From positions 1 through 44,076 of the IMG/VR virus record IMGVR_UViG_3300031565_000090: a stretch of 44,076 nt of DNA; one strand, 5' to 3'. A program made the position numbers and the translations under genes. Source of the stretch: a virus. The notes under the pieces were generated by a model. That model made no database searches. It was not told the DNA's origin and saw only the letters and a program-made list of their open reading frames with translations. Positions 8,794 through 16,373 of the stretch are shown here, in pieces (within the stretch, counting starts at the first letter, position 1; each line of letters opens with the position of its first letter).

Positions 8794-9195
8794 TTAGTAG
8801 CCTCTAAGCAAGGTTAACTGTGTGCTTCCCAGCCTTGCCTGTTCCTTAATTTCCTCTGTCCTCTTGTTGCTCGATAGGATGCTTGCCTTTATACAGGGGA
8901 TGCCCAGTGCCCGCAACGCCTGGTAATTTGTTTTCCTTTGCTCCAGGTATGATAGTGCTGGCTCTGGGTTGGGGTCCTTCGACCTGTAGCCCTGGGGCTG
9001 ACGGAACATGTGGCAACGGTCATTGTCACACACAAGGGCAAAGTACTTCTTGAACTCGATTTCAATAAGCGGCTCACCGCACAGCCTACAGTTCGCTGGA
9101 GGCGAGGCCAGCCTGGGTTTCTGGTCCCGCCAGGTTGGTAAAGGGGAAGAGAATGAATCGAGAAAGGCAGTATTCATTATGTAAACATCGCTCAT
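8794..9195 (-). CDS. Zinc-ribbon-like hypothetical protein, 133 aa
   Basis: I chose the ATG at 9195 (MSDVYIMNTAF), preceded by TAGGAGTGCT, over an in-frame start at 9321 that would intrude on the upstream gene. A four-Cys site is visible (CRLC, then about 20 residues later CDNDRC). The C-terminal half is helical and charged. The family is not recognised; it may be a nucleic-acid-binding accessory protein of the replication operon. Confidence 0.6.
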   Translation of the reverse strand: MSDVYIMNTAFLDSFSSPLPTWRDQKPRLASPPANCRLCGEPLIEIEFKKYFALVCDNDRCHMFRQPQGYRSKDPNPEPALSYLEQRKTNYQALRALGIPCIKASILSSNKRTEEIKEQARLGSTQLTLLRGY

Positions 9196-9229
9196 AGCAC
9201 TCCTATTCTTGGAAGTGGTAAGGTAGTAG

Positions 9230-9451
9230 TCATTTTGCTTCGACCTCGAATGGCATATTGATATCAATGTCTGGGTTTGGATTAGGATGGCATTTGCCAC
9301 AAATCCACTCACCAGAGCCATACTCGCTATCGGGTCGCCACCACCAGTTATTAGTACCGCAATTACGGCAAGGGTAGGCTGGCTTTAGTTTTAGTATCAT
9401 GTCTTTGGCAGTAGTCATAATGAAAGCGTCATCCATTAAGGTAGTTGTCAT
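9230..9451 (-). CDS. Small zinc-ribbon protein, 73 aa
   Basis: CRNC and CGKC pairs lie about 20 residues apart around an aromatic loop (NWWWRPDSE), a typical zinc ribbon. The C-terminus is acidic. The ATG at 9451 overlaps the upstream stop as ATGA. A second in-frame Met at residue 12 could also serve as start. Function unknown. Confidence 0.6.
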   Translation of the reverse strand: MTTTLMDDAFIMTTAKDMILKLKPAYPCRNCGTNNWWWRPDSEYGSGEWICGKCHPNPNPDIDINMPFEVEAK

Positions 9452-9900
9452 TTAATTGCCCCCTGTTTAACTCTTACTAACGCAGGATTCCACAAGAGTA
9501 AGCGTCCGAGATGAAGGAGTACCATCTTACTTTGATTGTCATCACCACCAGGTATCCACTCGCCTCTCTTAATTAGCCACTCACAGATGGCACGCAACCG
9601 CTCAGTTAGCACCATAATGGCGACCTCATCTTGGTAGTTTTCGCCACTTAGTAAGTAAGCCCACCACATCGCTTTGGTGACCCTAATTCCACTTGGCCTC
9701 CCCCGACATTCAAACTCTACGGCTATATTCCCAGAGTCACTAACTATGGTGTCTCGCTTAACCTCTACTGCCCCAGCCTTACCTGAGAGTAGGGCACGGA
9801 CAATGTCCTCGCCTATCTCGCCTTCTGGTATGTCGTAGTATGGGTTATAGTGCCCCAAGTCGTTTCTCCGTTTCTGTTTTTGATTCGACCATAGTGTCAA
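9448..9900 (-). CDS. Probable PD-(D/E)XK nuclease-like protein, 150 aa
   Basis: The segment EGEIGEDIVRALLSG followed by VEVKRD, then NIAVEFECRGRPSGI and TKAMWWAY, has the order of acidic and Lys residues seen in small phage PD-(D/E)XK nucleases (E...VEVK...F.E). Such enzymes cut or resolve DNA during recombination. Its position between a methylase and, further upstream, RecT supports a role in recombination. The frame overlaps the methylase gene by 56 bases; no better internal start exists. The metal site is inferred from pattern only. Confidence 0.6.
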   Translation of the reverse strand: MTLWSNQKQKRRNDLGHYNPYYDIPEGEIGEDIVRALLSGKAGAVEVKRDTIVSDSGNIAVEFECRGRPSGIRVTKAMWWAYLLSGENYQDEVAIMVLTERLRAICEWLIKRGEWIPGGDDNQSKMVLLHLGRLLLWNPALVRVKQGAIK

Positions 9901-10759
9901 ACCCTATCCATCGCCGCCCGTTCTTGGCTGAGGCCACCGCAGTCGTACCACTACCCATGAATGGGTCACAAACAATGCCATTAGGCGGACACGATACCTT
10001 CACGATGCGTTCAACAAGTGCTACTGGTATCTGGTTTGGCCATGATGTCTTGTCGTCAGACACATTCTTGACTAGGTTGTAGTCCAGCCATACATCGTAT
10101 GGCACAACGCCAGGGCGGGTTTTCAGGTTTTCTTGAATGCGCTTGTCTGTCGGGTTGCGGTAGGGTTGAGGATCCGCAAGCCCATCAAAATAGGCTGGCT
10201 TATCACCCTTTGTTAGGAATAGGATAGCCCTGTGGCTTCGTGTCCAGTTGCCAGGGGATTGCCCGATGTTTGTTGGGTAGTGCCATACAATCCAGCGCTG
10301 AAGCGTGAATCGCAATGCACGCAACCGAGGTAGTAGGTAGGCACACTGTTCTGGGTATTGCATAAGGTAAAATGCGCCACTAGGTTTAAGTATGCGTTCT
10401 ATGGCTCTATACCACTCGACGCACCAATCGTAATAGGCATCGTGGCGGTCAGAGGATGCTCCGTTTCCATAATCCACACCGAGGTTATATGGCGGGTCGG
10501 CAAAGACTAAATCCGCATATTCATGTGGTAGTCTATTCATGCCCTTGATGCAATCAATGATATGGACGATGCCAAGGTCAAGTTGCCCATTATTCTTAAT
10601 CACACTAGGTACAGAATTATTAATCAGCCATACATGAATTGTTGGTTGTGGCAAGCTAAGGTGATTAGCAATGTGCCTTTCCGTCCACCCTAACTCTTGG
10701 CGGATTCTTATGGCATCTTGTTTGAGCTTTTGCCGTTCCAGTGTTAGTGCCCTTGCCAT
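9845..10759 (-). CDS. DNA adenine-N6 methyltransferase with N-terminal HTH, 304 aa
   Basis: The catalytic motif DPPY (residues 88-91, FADPPYNLG) precedes the AdoMet-binding motif DPFMGSGTT (about 265-275), the order of beta-class amino-methyltransferases. The first 50 residues form a helix-turn-helix-like unit (LGWTERHIANHLSLPQPTIHVW), an unusual fusion that may give DNA targeting or autoregulation. No restriction endonuclease lies beside it, so it is more likely to protect viral DNA or regulate genes than to form a restriction system. SD AGAAGG lies upstream of the ATG. Confidence 0.9.
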   Translation of the reverse strand: MARALTLERQKLKQDAIRIRQELGWTERHIANHLSLPQPTIHVWLINNSVPSVIKNNGQLDLGIVHIIDCIKGMNRLPHEYADLVFADPPYNLGVDYGNGASSDRHDAYYDWCVEWYRAIERILKPSGAFYLMQYPEQCAYLLPRLRALRFTLQRWIVWHYPTNIGQSPGNWTRSHRAILFLTKGDKPAYFDGLADPQPYRNPTDKRIQENLKTRPGVVPYDVWLDYNLVKNVSDDKTSWPNQIPVALVERIVKVSCPPNGIVCDPFMGSGTTAVASAKNGRRWIGFDTMVESKTETEKRLGAL

Positions 10760-10771
10760 TATTACCTTCTG

Positions 10772-11869
10772 TTAGCTTTTCGCCTTCGCCTCCAACCTCT
10801 TCTGTACCTCGGCGACAAACTCCGCTTGCTTCTCCGGGGGCAGGCTTTCTATTGCTTGTCCCAGCGTGGCGCCTTTAGCTTCGGGATACTTGCCCTTTAC
10901 ATAAGATGCAACATCGGTCCATTCCAGCGCCTTAAGCGCATCATTAAGCCAACCCATGTCTATGGGAACCGGGGGATCGGCTACTGGATCCTCAAATAGT
11001 TCCTGGAAGTCCGCATCCATGGGTTGTGGGTAAGCCTCGGATGCCCGGGATTCCTTTACCTTGTCGACCAACATCAGCCAGATTTGCTCCAAGGTTTGCC
11101 CTTGCTCTATTAGTTGTTTTACCGACTCCACCTGCAAGAGGGCATGGATCTGAGCCTCTGTTAGCCCCAGTTCGGACTGTGCTCTTACCCAGAATTGAGC
11201 CCAGTCTGGATCGTCACCGTTTTGGAATGCTTGGGGTAACTCGCCTTCTATATCGGATGTAATTTCCGCCGTAGCCAGTGTGCCGGCGAAGAGTGATGGG
11301 AATGCCTCTACTAGAGCGCGTTTCAGTGCCGACTTACGCAACATCCAGGGTTGCTTCGGTTCGCTCCAGAACAGTGTTGGCCTTCCCTCTCTGGTGAGTT
11401 TGATACACTCGTTTTTGTTGACTGCCACATAAGTCGGGCGTCCTCTGTCCTTGCGATACACCTTGGCCCAGCCGCCGACTAGCCTGCTCTTATCCTCCTC
11501 AAGTAAGAAGGCGCCTTCCCTTAGTTCTAATTTGCCTCCGCTATCCTTGAGGATTATCCCGGCTTCGCACCCGTCATACTCATTATTCATCTCGGCCGCC
11601 TTCAGGTACGAGTCTATCGCGATAACGAATGCCGCCTTATCCCTTGCGTCATACTTGATAAGGAAGCACTCGTTGGCGAAGGGATTGAGCTGAAGGCTCT
11701 GGCACGTTTTGAGGAATACAACTATCTCTTGGTCCGCGGCTAAAGGGCAAATCAGACTCTTAACGTCTTGGAAAGTAATGGCGATAGGTTCACCCTTCCA
11801 CTGGACGATTGCCTTAGTCTCCTGTGGTTTTACTATGGTTGCTATTGCACCTTTCCCATCGTTTGCCAT
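10772..11869 (-). CDS. recT: RecT/Bet-type single-strand annealing protein, 365 aa
   Basis: The first 210 residues carry the RecT/Bet hallmarks: LKTCQSLQLNPFANECFLI near residue 48, an FVIAIDSYLKAAEMN core, GWAKVYRKD and a WMLRKSALKRALVEAFP helix. These proteins anneal complementary single strands during phage recombination, usually with a partner exonuclease; the nuclease-like protein at 9448-9900 is a candidate partner. The C-terminal 150 residues are acidic and helical with Pro-rich linkers, longer than in minimal RecT, and may bind partners. SD AGGGAGG. Confidence 0.88.
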   Translation of the reverse strand: MANDGKGAIATIVKPQETKAIVQWKGEPIAITFQDVKSLICPLAADQEIVVFLKTCQSLQLNPFANECFLIKYDARDKAAFVIAIDSYLKAAEMNNEYDGCEAGIILKDSGGKLELREGAFLLEEDKSRLVGGWAKVYRKDRGRPTYVAVNKNECIKLTREGRPTLFWSEPKQPWMLRKSALKRALVEAFPSLFAGTLATAEITSDIEGELPQAFQNGDDPDWAQFWVRAQSELGLTEAQIHALLQVESVKQLIEQGQTLEQIWLMLVDKVKESRASEAYPQPMDADFQELFEDPVADPPVPIDMGWLNDALKALEWTDVASYVKGKYPEAKGATLGQAIESLPPEKQAEFVAEVQKRLEAKAKS

Positions 11870-11872
11870 ACT

Positions 11873-12103
11873 TTATGCCTCCCTCGCGGATGCCACTTGA
11901 TATGTGTCGCCCATTATTTGCTGCCAATGCTGTTCGGCCTCGTTTATGACCTCCTCCATTGTTACCTTAGTCTGGTTGAAGTCGGTTATGAAGGCATCCT
12001 TGTAGTAAAGTGCAACAGCGGCATCGCCATCCTTGTCCCTCAAGTTGTAGCCCCTACCTAGGAGTTCAACCCAACGAGGGTTCATCTCTGTTTTACTTGT
12101 CAT
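11873..12103 (-). CDS. Hypothetical protein, 76 aa
   Basis: A small acidic soluble protein with aromatic-rich segments (WVELLGRGYNLRD, ALYYKDAF) and a helical C-terminus. AAGGAGGTG SD precedes the ATG. It lies 3 bases upstream of recT and is clearly co-transcribed with it. A recombination-accessory role is possible; no family recognised. Confidence 0.6.
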   Translation of the reverse strand: MTSKTEMNPRWVELLGRGYNLRDKDGDAAVALYYKDAFITDFNQTKVTMEEVINEAEQHWQQIMGDTYQVASAREA

Positions 12104-12107
12104 TTGT

Positions 12108-12374
12108 TCACCTCCTTGTTTTAGAGTCTTTATTTTGTTTAGGTTGCTCGATTATCCTCACTGCCATATAGATAAAATAGAAGGACCACCAGGTAGTAGC
12201 GATGAAAAGGCTGATGACTGCCAGGTGATACAACCATGCGTGTTCAAAATTAGTGAATTTGGATAGCACCACTATACTTGTAATGCAAACGACAAAGATG
12301 CTTAGGCCCGTCAATATAAGTATGACTGGGTAGATTGCATTCAGGAATTTCTTAAGCCTTGTTATTAGTTTCAT
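12108..12374 (-). CDS. Small membrane protein, 88 aa
   Basis: Two hydrophobic helices (about residues 13-36 and 45-70) with basic ends (KLITRLKKF and KQNKDSKTRR) predict both termini in the cytoplasm. AGGGAGGTG SD. It sits in an early operon, so a host-membrane role such as superinfection exclusion is conceivable. No family recognised. Confidence 0.55.
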   Translation of the reverse strand: MKLITRLKKFLNAIYPVILILTGLSIFVVCITSIVVLSKFTNFEHAWLYHLAVISLFIATTWWSFYFIYMAVRIIEQPKQNKDSKTRR

Positions 12375-12389
12375 TGTTCTGTCACCTCC

Positions 12390-12602
12390 CTAATTCAATT
12401 CGGCCTTTTCGGCAACTATCTCCCAAGCGTAACTCTGCGACAAAAGAATGAACGCCTTGCATTTCAAGTTTGTGAGGCATCTCCTATCACGGCAGTCAGG
12501 GCATAGGAAATTCCTTGCCCTGCTTTGGGCTTGGGGCATCACTGCTTCAAGCGTCTTGTTCTCTATTTCCTCTTGTGTCATTTTATTTGTTACAATAACC
12601 AT
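12390..12602 (-). CDS. Cys-rich small protein, 70 aa
   Basis: CPDC, CLTN and CKA supply a probable zinc site (C-x2-C-x4-C-x6-C; residues 34-48) between helical flanks. The start is uncertain: ATG at 12602 or the in-frame ATG seven codons later, neither with a clear SD. Function unknown. Confidence 0.5.
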   Translation of the reverse strand: MVIVTNKMTQEEIENKTLEAVMPQAQSRARNFLCPDCRDRRCLTNLKCKAFILLSQSYAWEIVAEKAELN

Positions 12603-12607
12603 GGCGG

Positions 12608-12946
12608 TTAATCTCGACCGCTTTCCTTTCCGGCAGGGACTTGCTCGCGTGGGGTTTCTTGAGCTGTCCCTGCCTGTGGTATTTCATCGATGCCGCTCGA
12701 CCTGCGGGGCAGATTCAAACGCTTCCTGAGCCTTCTCAAGTCATGGCTGTCCGGAGGACCCTGTACCTCCTTTATATTATTTCGCTCAAGGCGCTGTCGC
12801 TGCCTGATTTCGTCATAAGTTAATGCCCGGGGTCGCCCGCCGAGCTTGCCCCATGTGGCGAGCTGTTCCTTACCGTATCTTTGCAAGGTGACGGTGCCGC
12901 CTAGCCTTCCCGCATCAGCCCTTGTCCTTTTGATTGCTTGCTTCAT
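12608..12946 (-). CDS. Basic protein with GG-R repeats, 112 aa
   Basis: I chose the ATG at 12946 because it overlaps the previous stop as ATGA; an ATG at 13009 lies well inside that gene. The N-terminal half has the motif RADAGRLGGTV...YGKEQLATWGKLGGRPR, similar to KGG-type stress-repeat and phage DNA-binding-like sequences. The C-terminal half is very Arg-rich and looks disordered. It may bind DNA. It is the last member of the ATGA-coupled chain. Confidence 0.6.
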   Translation of the reverse strand: MKQAIKRTRADAGRLGGTVTLQRYGKEQLATWGKLGGRPRALTYDEIRQRQRLERNNIKEVQGPPDSHDLRRLRKRLNLPRRSSGIDEIPQAGTAQETPREQVPAGKESGRD

Positions 12947-13248
12947 TTCTTTATATTCTGTTGCCTTTCTAAAATAGTATATTGGGCGTAATTCTCTTTT
13001 CTGCACCAAAAGCTATTCTCTGGTGCTTTAATTCCCCACTCATCGTTGTGCATTTCCACAATTACTTCATATCCTTCGCCGTCAGAAGCAAAGAGAGGTT
13101 CTGTATCATTTTCCGTGGTAGCCTTCCCGTCAGGCACTCTCAAAGCATCGTCAATGGTTTGTTTTAGAGCTTCTAACCCCTCTCGATTGCCTATAATGCG
13201 AGCTTCAGTATGCCATGCCTCTTGTCCATAAATATTTAGAATTTTCAT
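12943..13248 (-). CDS. Hypothetical protein, 101 aa
   Basis: An acidic alpha/beta protein: a beta-like start (MKILNIYGQEAWHTEARIIGN), a helix (EGLEALKQTIDDAL), then strands (EGYEVIVEMHNDEWG). Translation is coupled by ATGA overlaps on both sides (13245-13248 and 12943-12946). Similar small immune- or phage-type proteins exist, but I cannot name a family. Confidence 0.6.
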   Translation of the reverse strand: MKILNIYGQEAWHTEARIIGNREGLEALKQTIDDALRVPDGKATTENDTEPLFASDGEGYEVIVEMHNDEWGIKAPENSFWCRKENYAQYTILERQQNIKK

Positions 13249-13955
13249 TGCTCAGCCTCTACTCTTTTGAAGGAATAGGCAAAGGCCCAGGGATTACTTT
13301 CCCAGGGATAGTCTTTGTTGATGGAGTTCCAAAGGTTTTTGAACTCAGTCTTGTTATGATATGGGAAGGGGTAAATCCCCTCTGCCAATATATTATCTCG
13401 GCTTATCTCCTGCAATCTCTCTGCCCTCACATCTGTTATCGTGATAAAGTAACGGGCTGCCCATTCGGGCATAAAGAGAGGGGAACGCTTATACCAGCCT
13501 TCCTTTCTGTAAGAGTTTGGCTTTACTCCGTCAGGGGGGTTATCATAATAGCGAAAACTCTGCACGCCTTTTATTGAACTTATCCTAAGCTCGGGCAGAG
13601 GCTTAAATTCCCACCTTTGCTTCCTTGTCTTTGTCAGCCCATTCTTTACCCACTTGCCATATCTATAATGAACCTCTTTAACATAGACAGTCTCCCCGAC
13701 TTGGTAGCGGGCTTTCCAGCCCCATTCGCCATCGTCTGTGTAAGCCCCAAAGATTTCATCACCCGGATATTCTTCGCCATCCTTATCAATCTTAGTCGGG
13801 TGGAATTTACCAACAGTGATATGTGAATACCCATCAAACTCAGGTAATCCCATATCAGGCTGCGGCTTAATCACCCTTCTTGTCTGCAATTCTCTATCAG
13901 GGCTGCTCTCTGCAATAGCCTTTATCTTCCAGGGTTTGAATAGTATCCCTTTCAT
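13245..13955 (-). CDS. ASCH-like phage protein, 236 aa
   Basis: The start at 13955 is set by an ATGA overlap with the upstream gene and by the family-typical opening MKGILFKPWKIKAI...LQTRRVIKPQP, shared with phage proteins often annotated as morphogenetic or ASCH-domain-like (RNA-binding PUA-related fold). Further family features are GETVYVKE, a lysine-rich WEFKPL segment, and WAARYFITITDVRAERLQEIS...EGI near the C-terminus. The family may act on RNA or modified nucleotides; its role in phages is not established. A longer frame to 14231 is open but overlaps a membrane-protein gene. Confidence 0.75.
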   Translation of the reverse strand: MKGILFKPWKIKAIAESSPDRELQTRRVIKPQPDMGLPEFDGYSHITVGKFHPTKIDKDGEEYPGDEIFGAYTDDGEWGWKARYQVGETVYVKEVHYRYGKWVKNGLTKTRKQRWEFKPLPELRISSIKGVQSFRYYDNPPDGVKPNSYRKEGWYKRSPLFMPEWAARYFITITDVRAERLQEISRDNILAEGIYPFPYHNKTEFKNLWNSINKDYPWESNPWAFAYSFKRVEAEQ

Positions 13956-14464
13956 TGAGCCTCCAGTTCTGTCATCGTTTCTTTCACTAGGGTGTGTTGT
14001 CGACTTGGCCGAATCAGTGTGAGCATGATTCCCACAAAGGCGGCAAGCACTACAAAGTCGCCTGGGCTGATAAAGCCTGCTATCCAATCGCCCAGGTAAA
14101 TAAGATTGGCTCCGTCCATCGGTATGTAAATACCTCTGGTAGTAACTTGGTTCGCAGATGGCATAAAACCGCCATTGGCGAGGCACACGGAGTAGTTCAG
14201 GGACGCACCCACGGACAACGGAATGAGCCACTTAATCAGTCCCCGCCGGTTTGGTGTCAGTGAGATTAACTTGGCGTAGCAGAGGAGTGCCGCGGCAAAG
14301 GTGGCTGCTTTTATCAAGACCGTGCCTGTACTCGGCCATAGGTCAAGAATCGTACGCGCTATAAGAGCGATGGCCATCAACAATAATGTTTTCGTCAGCC
14401 ACTCTTGTTGCTCAGGCGTGAGCTTTACCAGGGATTCCTTTATCGAGTTGATTCCTCTCATCAT
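13952..14464 (-). CDS. DUF5317-like membrane protein, 170 aa
   Basis: Three or four hydrophobic helices are visible (about residues 24-45, 48-68, 78-98 and 133-155). LNYSVCLANGGFMP, then LIYLGDW and SPGDFVVLAA, resemble the DUF5317 signature (LN-x5-NGG-MP ... LGD ... S-GD), a family of small bacterial membrane proteins of unknown function. A cytoplasmic helix precedes the first membrane span. Both ends are ATGA-coupled to neighbours. Confidence 0.6.
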   Translation of the reverse strand: MMRGINSIKESLVKLTPEQQEWLTKTLLLMAIALIARTILDLWPSTGTVLIKAATFAAALLCYAKLISLTPNRRGLIKWLIPLSVGASLNYSVCLANGGFMPSANQVTTRGIYIPMDGANLIYLGDWIAGFISPGDFVVLAAFVGIMLTLIRPSRQHTLVKETMTELEAQ

Positions 14465-14664
14465 TCTCCCTTTGTCAATGTGCTAAAATAAGCAGGGCGT
14501 CGTTCCCCGATTACACTGAAGGCCGCAGCCCACGGGACGGGAGGAGAAGAGGAGCGGGAAAATATAAACGCCCCTAGCCTTTTCCTCACAATGTCCACTA
14601 TCCCTGAGGGCATTCCGAGGATTTCCCGCCAAAAGTGGTGACGCCCTGCCTTAGAATTTGTCAT
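14461..14664 (-). CDS. Hypothetical basic protein, 67 aa
   Basis: A short basic, Ser/Pro-containing protein with an amphipathic middle (IVDIVRKRLGAFIFSRS). Start and stop are both in 4-base ATGA overlaps with neighbours, the main evidence that it is translated. No domain recognised; it may be partly a spacer ORF that keeps ribosomes moving along the chain. Confidence 0.45.
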   Translation of the reverse strand: MTNSKAGRHHFWREILGMPSGIVDIVRKRLGAFIFSRSSSPPVPWAAAFSVIGERRPAYFSTLTKGE

Positions 14665-14825
14665 CTATTATTGCCTCGCTTGAGGTCATTGGTTTCCTCA
14701 TTGTGCATGGCTGCCTTTTCGATGGGTCGTATAAATAACCACCATGAGATTGCTTGTGTCAGGAAGATAATCCGCTTCCATAATGGGGCTCTTGGTATTG
14801 GGTGTACTTCTATGGTGGTTGTCAT
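14661..14825 (-). CDS. Small single-span membrane protein, 54 aa
   Basis: Reading ATG at 14825 to TGA at 14661 gives a 54-residue protein with one hydrophobic, Trp-rich helix (about residues 18-34, IIFLTQAISWWLFI) between basic residues. Both ends are ATGA overlaps, which strongly support it as a real gene. Function unknown. Confidence 0.6.
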   Translation of the reverse strand: MTTTIEVHPIPRAPLWKRIIFLTQAISWWLFIRPIEKAAMHNEETNDLKRGNNR

Positions 14826-14881
14826 GGTTGTCCCTTGGTTTCATTAAGTAACTCAATCAGAGTAAATCCCTTTTGTTTCAT
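14822..14881 (-). CDS. 19-aa micro-ORF with prepilin-like KGFTLIELL motif
   Basis: ATG at 14881 (preceded by GGAGGAGGT) to TGA at 14822 encodes MKQKGFTLIELLNETKGQP. The start overlaps the upstream stop and the stop overlaps the downstream start, both as ATGA. KG-FTLIELL is the classic type IV prepilin cleavage and methylation motif (cut between G and F, Glu at +5), but the usual hydrophobic helix is missing. It may be a pilin remnant, a decoy peptide for prepilin peptidase, or a coupling peptide whose likeness is chance. Confidence 0.5.
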   Translation of the reverse strand: MKQKGFTLIELLNETKGQP

Positions 14882-15129
14882 ACCTCCTCCTCTCTGGGCG
14901 CAGGCATGATTTTGACTAGCCCCTTGGCAATGAGGTCGCTGAAACCTTGTATCAAACTGGCTGCGACCTGGCAGACACCCAGGGCGACATAAAGTGCGGT
15001 TACCAAGAGCATCAGGGCATAGAGGCCAAGGTTGATTGCTGTTTCCTTGACCGACCAGCCCTTTAGACTAAGGACATTCTCCTTTTGGAATATCGCTAGA
15101 AACTCTCTAAGCCGTTCTGTTTTGTCCAT
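14878..15129 (-). CDS. Small membrane protein, 83 aa
   Basis: A charged amphipathic N-terminus (about 20 residues), then one long or two short hydrophobic segments (about 28-62), and an acidic C-terminus ending REEEV. Its last codons supply the GAGGAGG that serves as SD for the following micro-ORF. AAAGGAG SD upstream. It heads the ATGA-coupled chain. Function unknown. Confidence 0.6.
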   Translation of the reverse strand: MDKTERLREFLAIFQKENVLSLKGWSVKETAINLGLYALMLLVTALYVALGVCQVAASLIQGFSDLIAKGLVKIMPAPREEEV

Positions 15130-15187
15130 TTCTTACCGCTCCTTTGTCTTAACTGCATTAACCTCTAGTGGCGTTTATGCTAGGTTA

Positions 15188-15505
15188 TTAGGGGGGTGTA
15201 AGATGTTTTGAGGCATCTATGTACCTCTGCCTGTTTTTAACCCCCACTTTATTTAGGGTTTCTTTGTTTTCTCCATCATTTCTTTGGGACATAATGAAAA
15301 TTGTCACCTCCGGGGCGATCTCGGGCAGTTTTTGCATGAAAAGCACGGCCAAGTTGGGGGTCAGTGGACGCTTACCGGCTTTTAGCAGCGACAGGTATGA
15401 ATGACTGATACCAAGCACCTGATTACTAAACTTTCTGTCGCTTAGTTTGCGCTTGGTGCGCTCCCTGTCTATCGCTTCTATAAGATTTGTTGTCGCTGTT
15501 TCCAT
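15188..15505 (-). CDS. Cro-like HTH regulator, 105 aa
   Basis: Residues about 10-65 form an XRE/Cro-type helix-turn-helix (KLSDRKFSNQVLGISHSYLSLLKAGKRPLTPNLAVLFMQKLP). The rest is short and hydrophilic. It is transcribed divergently from the CI-like gene, the standard Cro/CI arrangement, and would control entry into the minus-strand early operon that follows. A good promoter (TTGACA/TATTAT) lies just upstream, and no SD precedes the ATG, so the message is nearly leaderless. Confidence 0.75.
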   Translation of the reverse strand: METATTNLIEAIDRERTKRKLSDRKFSNQVLGISHSYLSLLKAGKRPLTPNLAVLFMQKLPEIAPEVTIFIMSQRNDGENKETLNKVGVKNRQRYIDASKHLTPP

Positions 15506-15521
15506 TTCTGTTACACTACAT

Positions 15522-15551
15522 ATAATATACTATCTGTTTACCCCTTGTCAA
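15522..15551 (-). promoter_or_regulatory. Leftward early promoter
   Basis: On the minus strand TTGACA (15551-15546) and TATTAT (15527-15522) are 18 bases apart; TATATT at 16 bases is an alternative -10. The start codon at 15505 is 16 bases past the -10. A near-palindromic AACCTT...AAGGGGT surrounds the -35 and could be a repressor operator. Confidence 0.65.
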
Positions 15552-15599
15552 CATATAAGGTTTACATAACGCCAGAAAATAATTAACTATTTGGATGAC

Positions 15600-15628
15600 T
15601 TGCATAAAATTTATTACCGAAGTAAAAT
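15600..15628 (+). promoter_or_regulatory. Rightward repressor promoter
   Basis: TTGCAT (15600-15605), a 17-base spacer and TAAAAT (15623-15628) form a fair sigma70-type promoter for the CI-like gene, leaving a leader of about 48 bases with SD GGGAG before the GTG start at 15683. It faces the leftward promoter about 50 bases away. Confidence 0.55.
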
Positions 15629-15682
15629 TTGGTCTCATGTGGGAGGCGGTATCGATACAACTCAAAACGAAGGGAGCGCAGA

Positions 15683-16327
15683 GTGGGATTAGAAACCTTG
15701 GCGGCCAGGCTCAAAGCATTTCGGGAGAGCAAAAGCCTGACGAAGTATCGTCTGGCCAAGCTGTCTGGCATCAGCCAGACGTACATTTATAGGTTAGAAC
15801 TAGGGGAAATTAAGAATCCTCGACGTGATACTCTACAGGCACTTGCACGAGGATTAAATATCACAATAGCGCAACTCGTAGGTGAGACAGGACCATTAGA
15901 TACATGGCAACTGGTAGAGCAGAGTTTGAAAGCATATATCCCGGTGTATACCGGAATATATGAGGTAGGCATGGAACCTGTGGACTATGTGGTATGTACT
16001 CGGGCCAAGGTAGCCCCAGAGACAGTTCATGGTTATAGGATAGAGGGCCTAGCATTGGAGCCAGAGATACGAGAAGGGGATACCATTATCGTGGATACTG
16101 GCATCCTTCCTACCCATGGTGACCTTGTGGTGGTCGTCGGGAAGCCGGTAACAGGAAAGCAGCAGTTGGTGGGGATAAAGCGGTATAATAGGGACGGGCA
16201 TAACGAGCAGTGGGTTGAGGACAATGAGGGTAGGTGCGACCTCGACGAACATGGGCGCTGTGAGGCTGATGGTATGTGTCTCTATGGAGTTATCACCGAG
16301 TATGTACGCAGACTAAGACAGACGTAA
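15683..16327 (+). CDS. CI/LexA-like phage repressor, 214 aa
   Basis: The GTG at 15683 with SD GGGAG gives an N-terminus that starts right at the HTH (LETLAARLKAFRESKSLTKYRLAKLSGISQTYIYRLELGEIKNP). The C-terminal half resembles the S24/LexA dimerisation domain: EGLALEPEIREGDTIIVD, GDLVVVV and IKRY. The catalytic Ser, normally in G-[DN]-S-M, is replaced by LAL, while the Lys of LVGIKRY is kept. Cleavage on SOS induction therefore looks unlikely. Three Cys residues (CDLDEHGRC, then DGMC) near the end may bind metal. Probably the lysogeny repressor. Confidence 0.8.
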   Translation: MGLETLAARLKAFRESKSLTKYRLAKLSGISQTYIYRLELGEIKNPRRDTLQALARGLNITIAQLVGETGPLDTWQLVEQSLKAYIPVYTGIYEVGMEPVDYVVCTRAKVAPETVHGYRIEGLALEPEIREGDTIIVDTGILPTHGDLVVVVGKPVTGKQQLVGIKRYNRDGHNEQWVEDNEGRCDLDEHGRCEADGMCLYGVITEYVRRLRQT

Positions 16328-16373
16328 AGGGTAGGCTTCTCTGGGACAGCTTGCTTGGTTTCGGGGTATATTT

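Noticed and set aside
13956-14231. N-terminal extension of the ASCH-like protein
   Set aside because: The extension overlaps a membrane-protein gene, has unnatural Arg/Cys/Tyr composition, and an ATGA overlap plus family-typical start lie at 13955.
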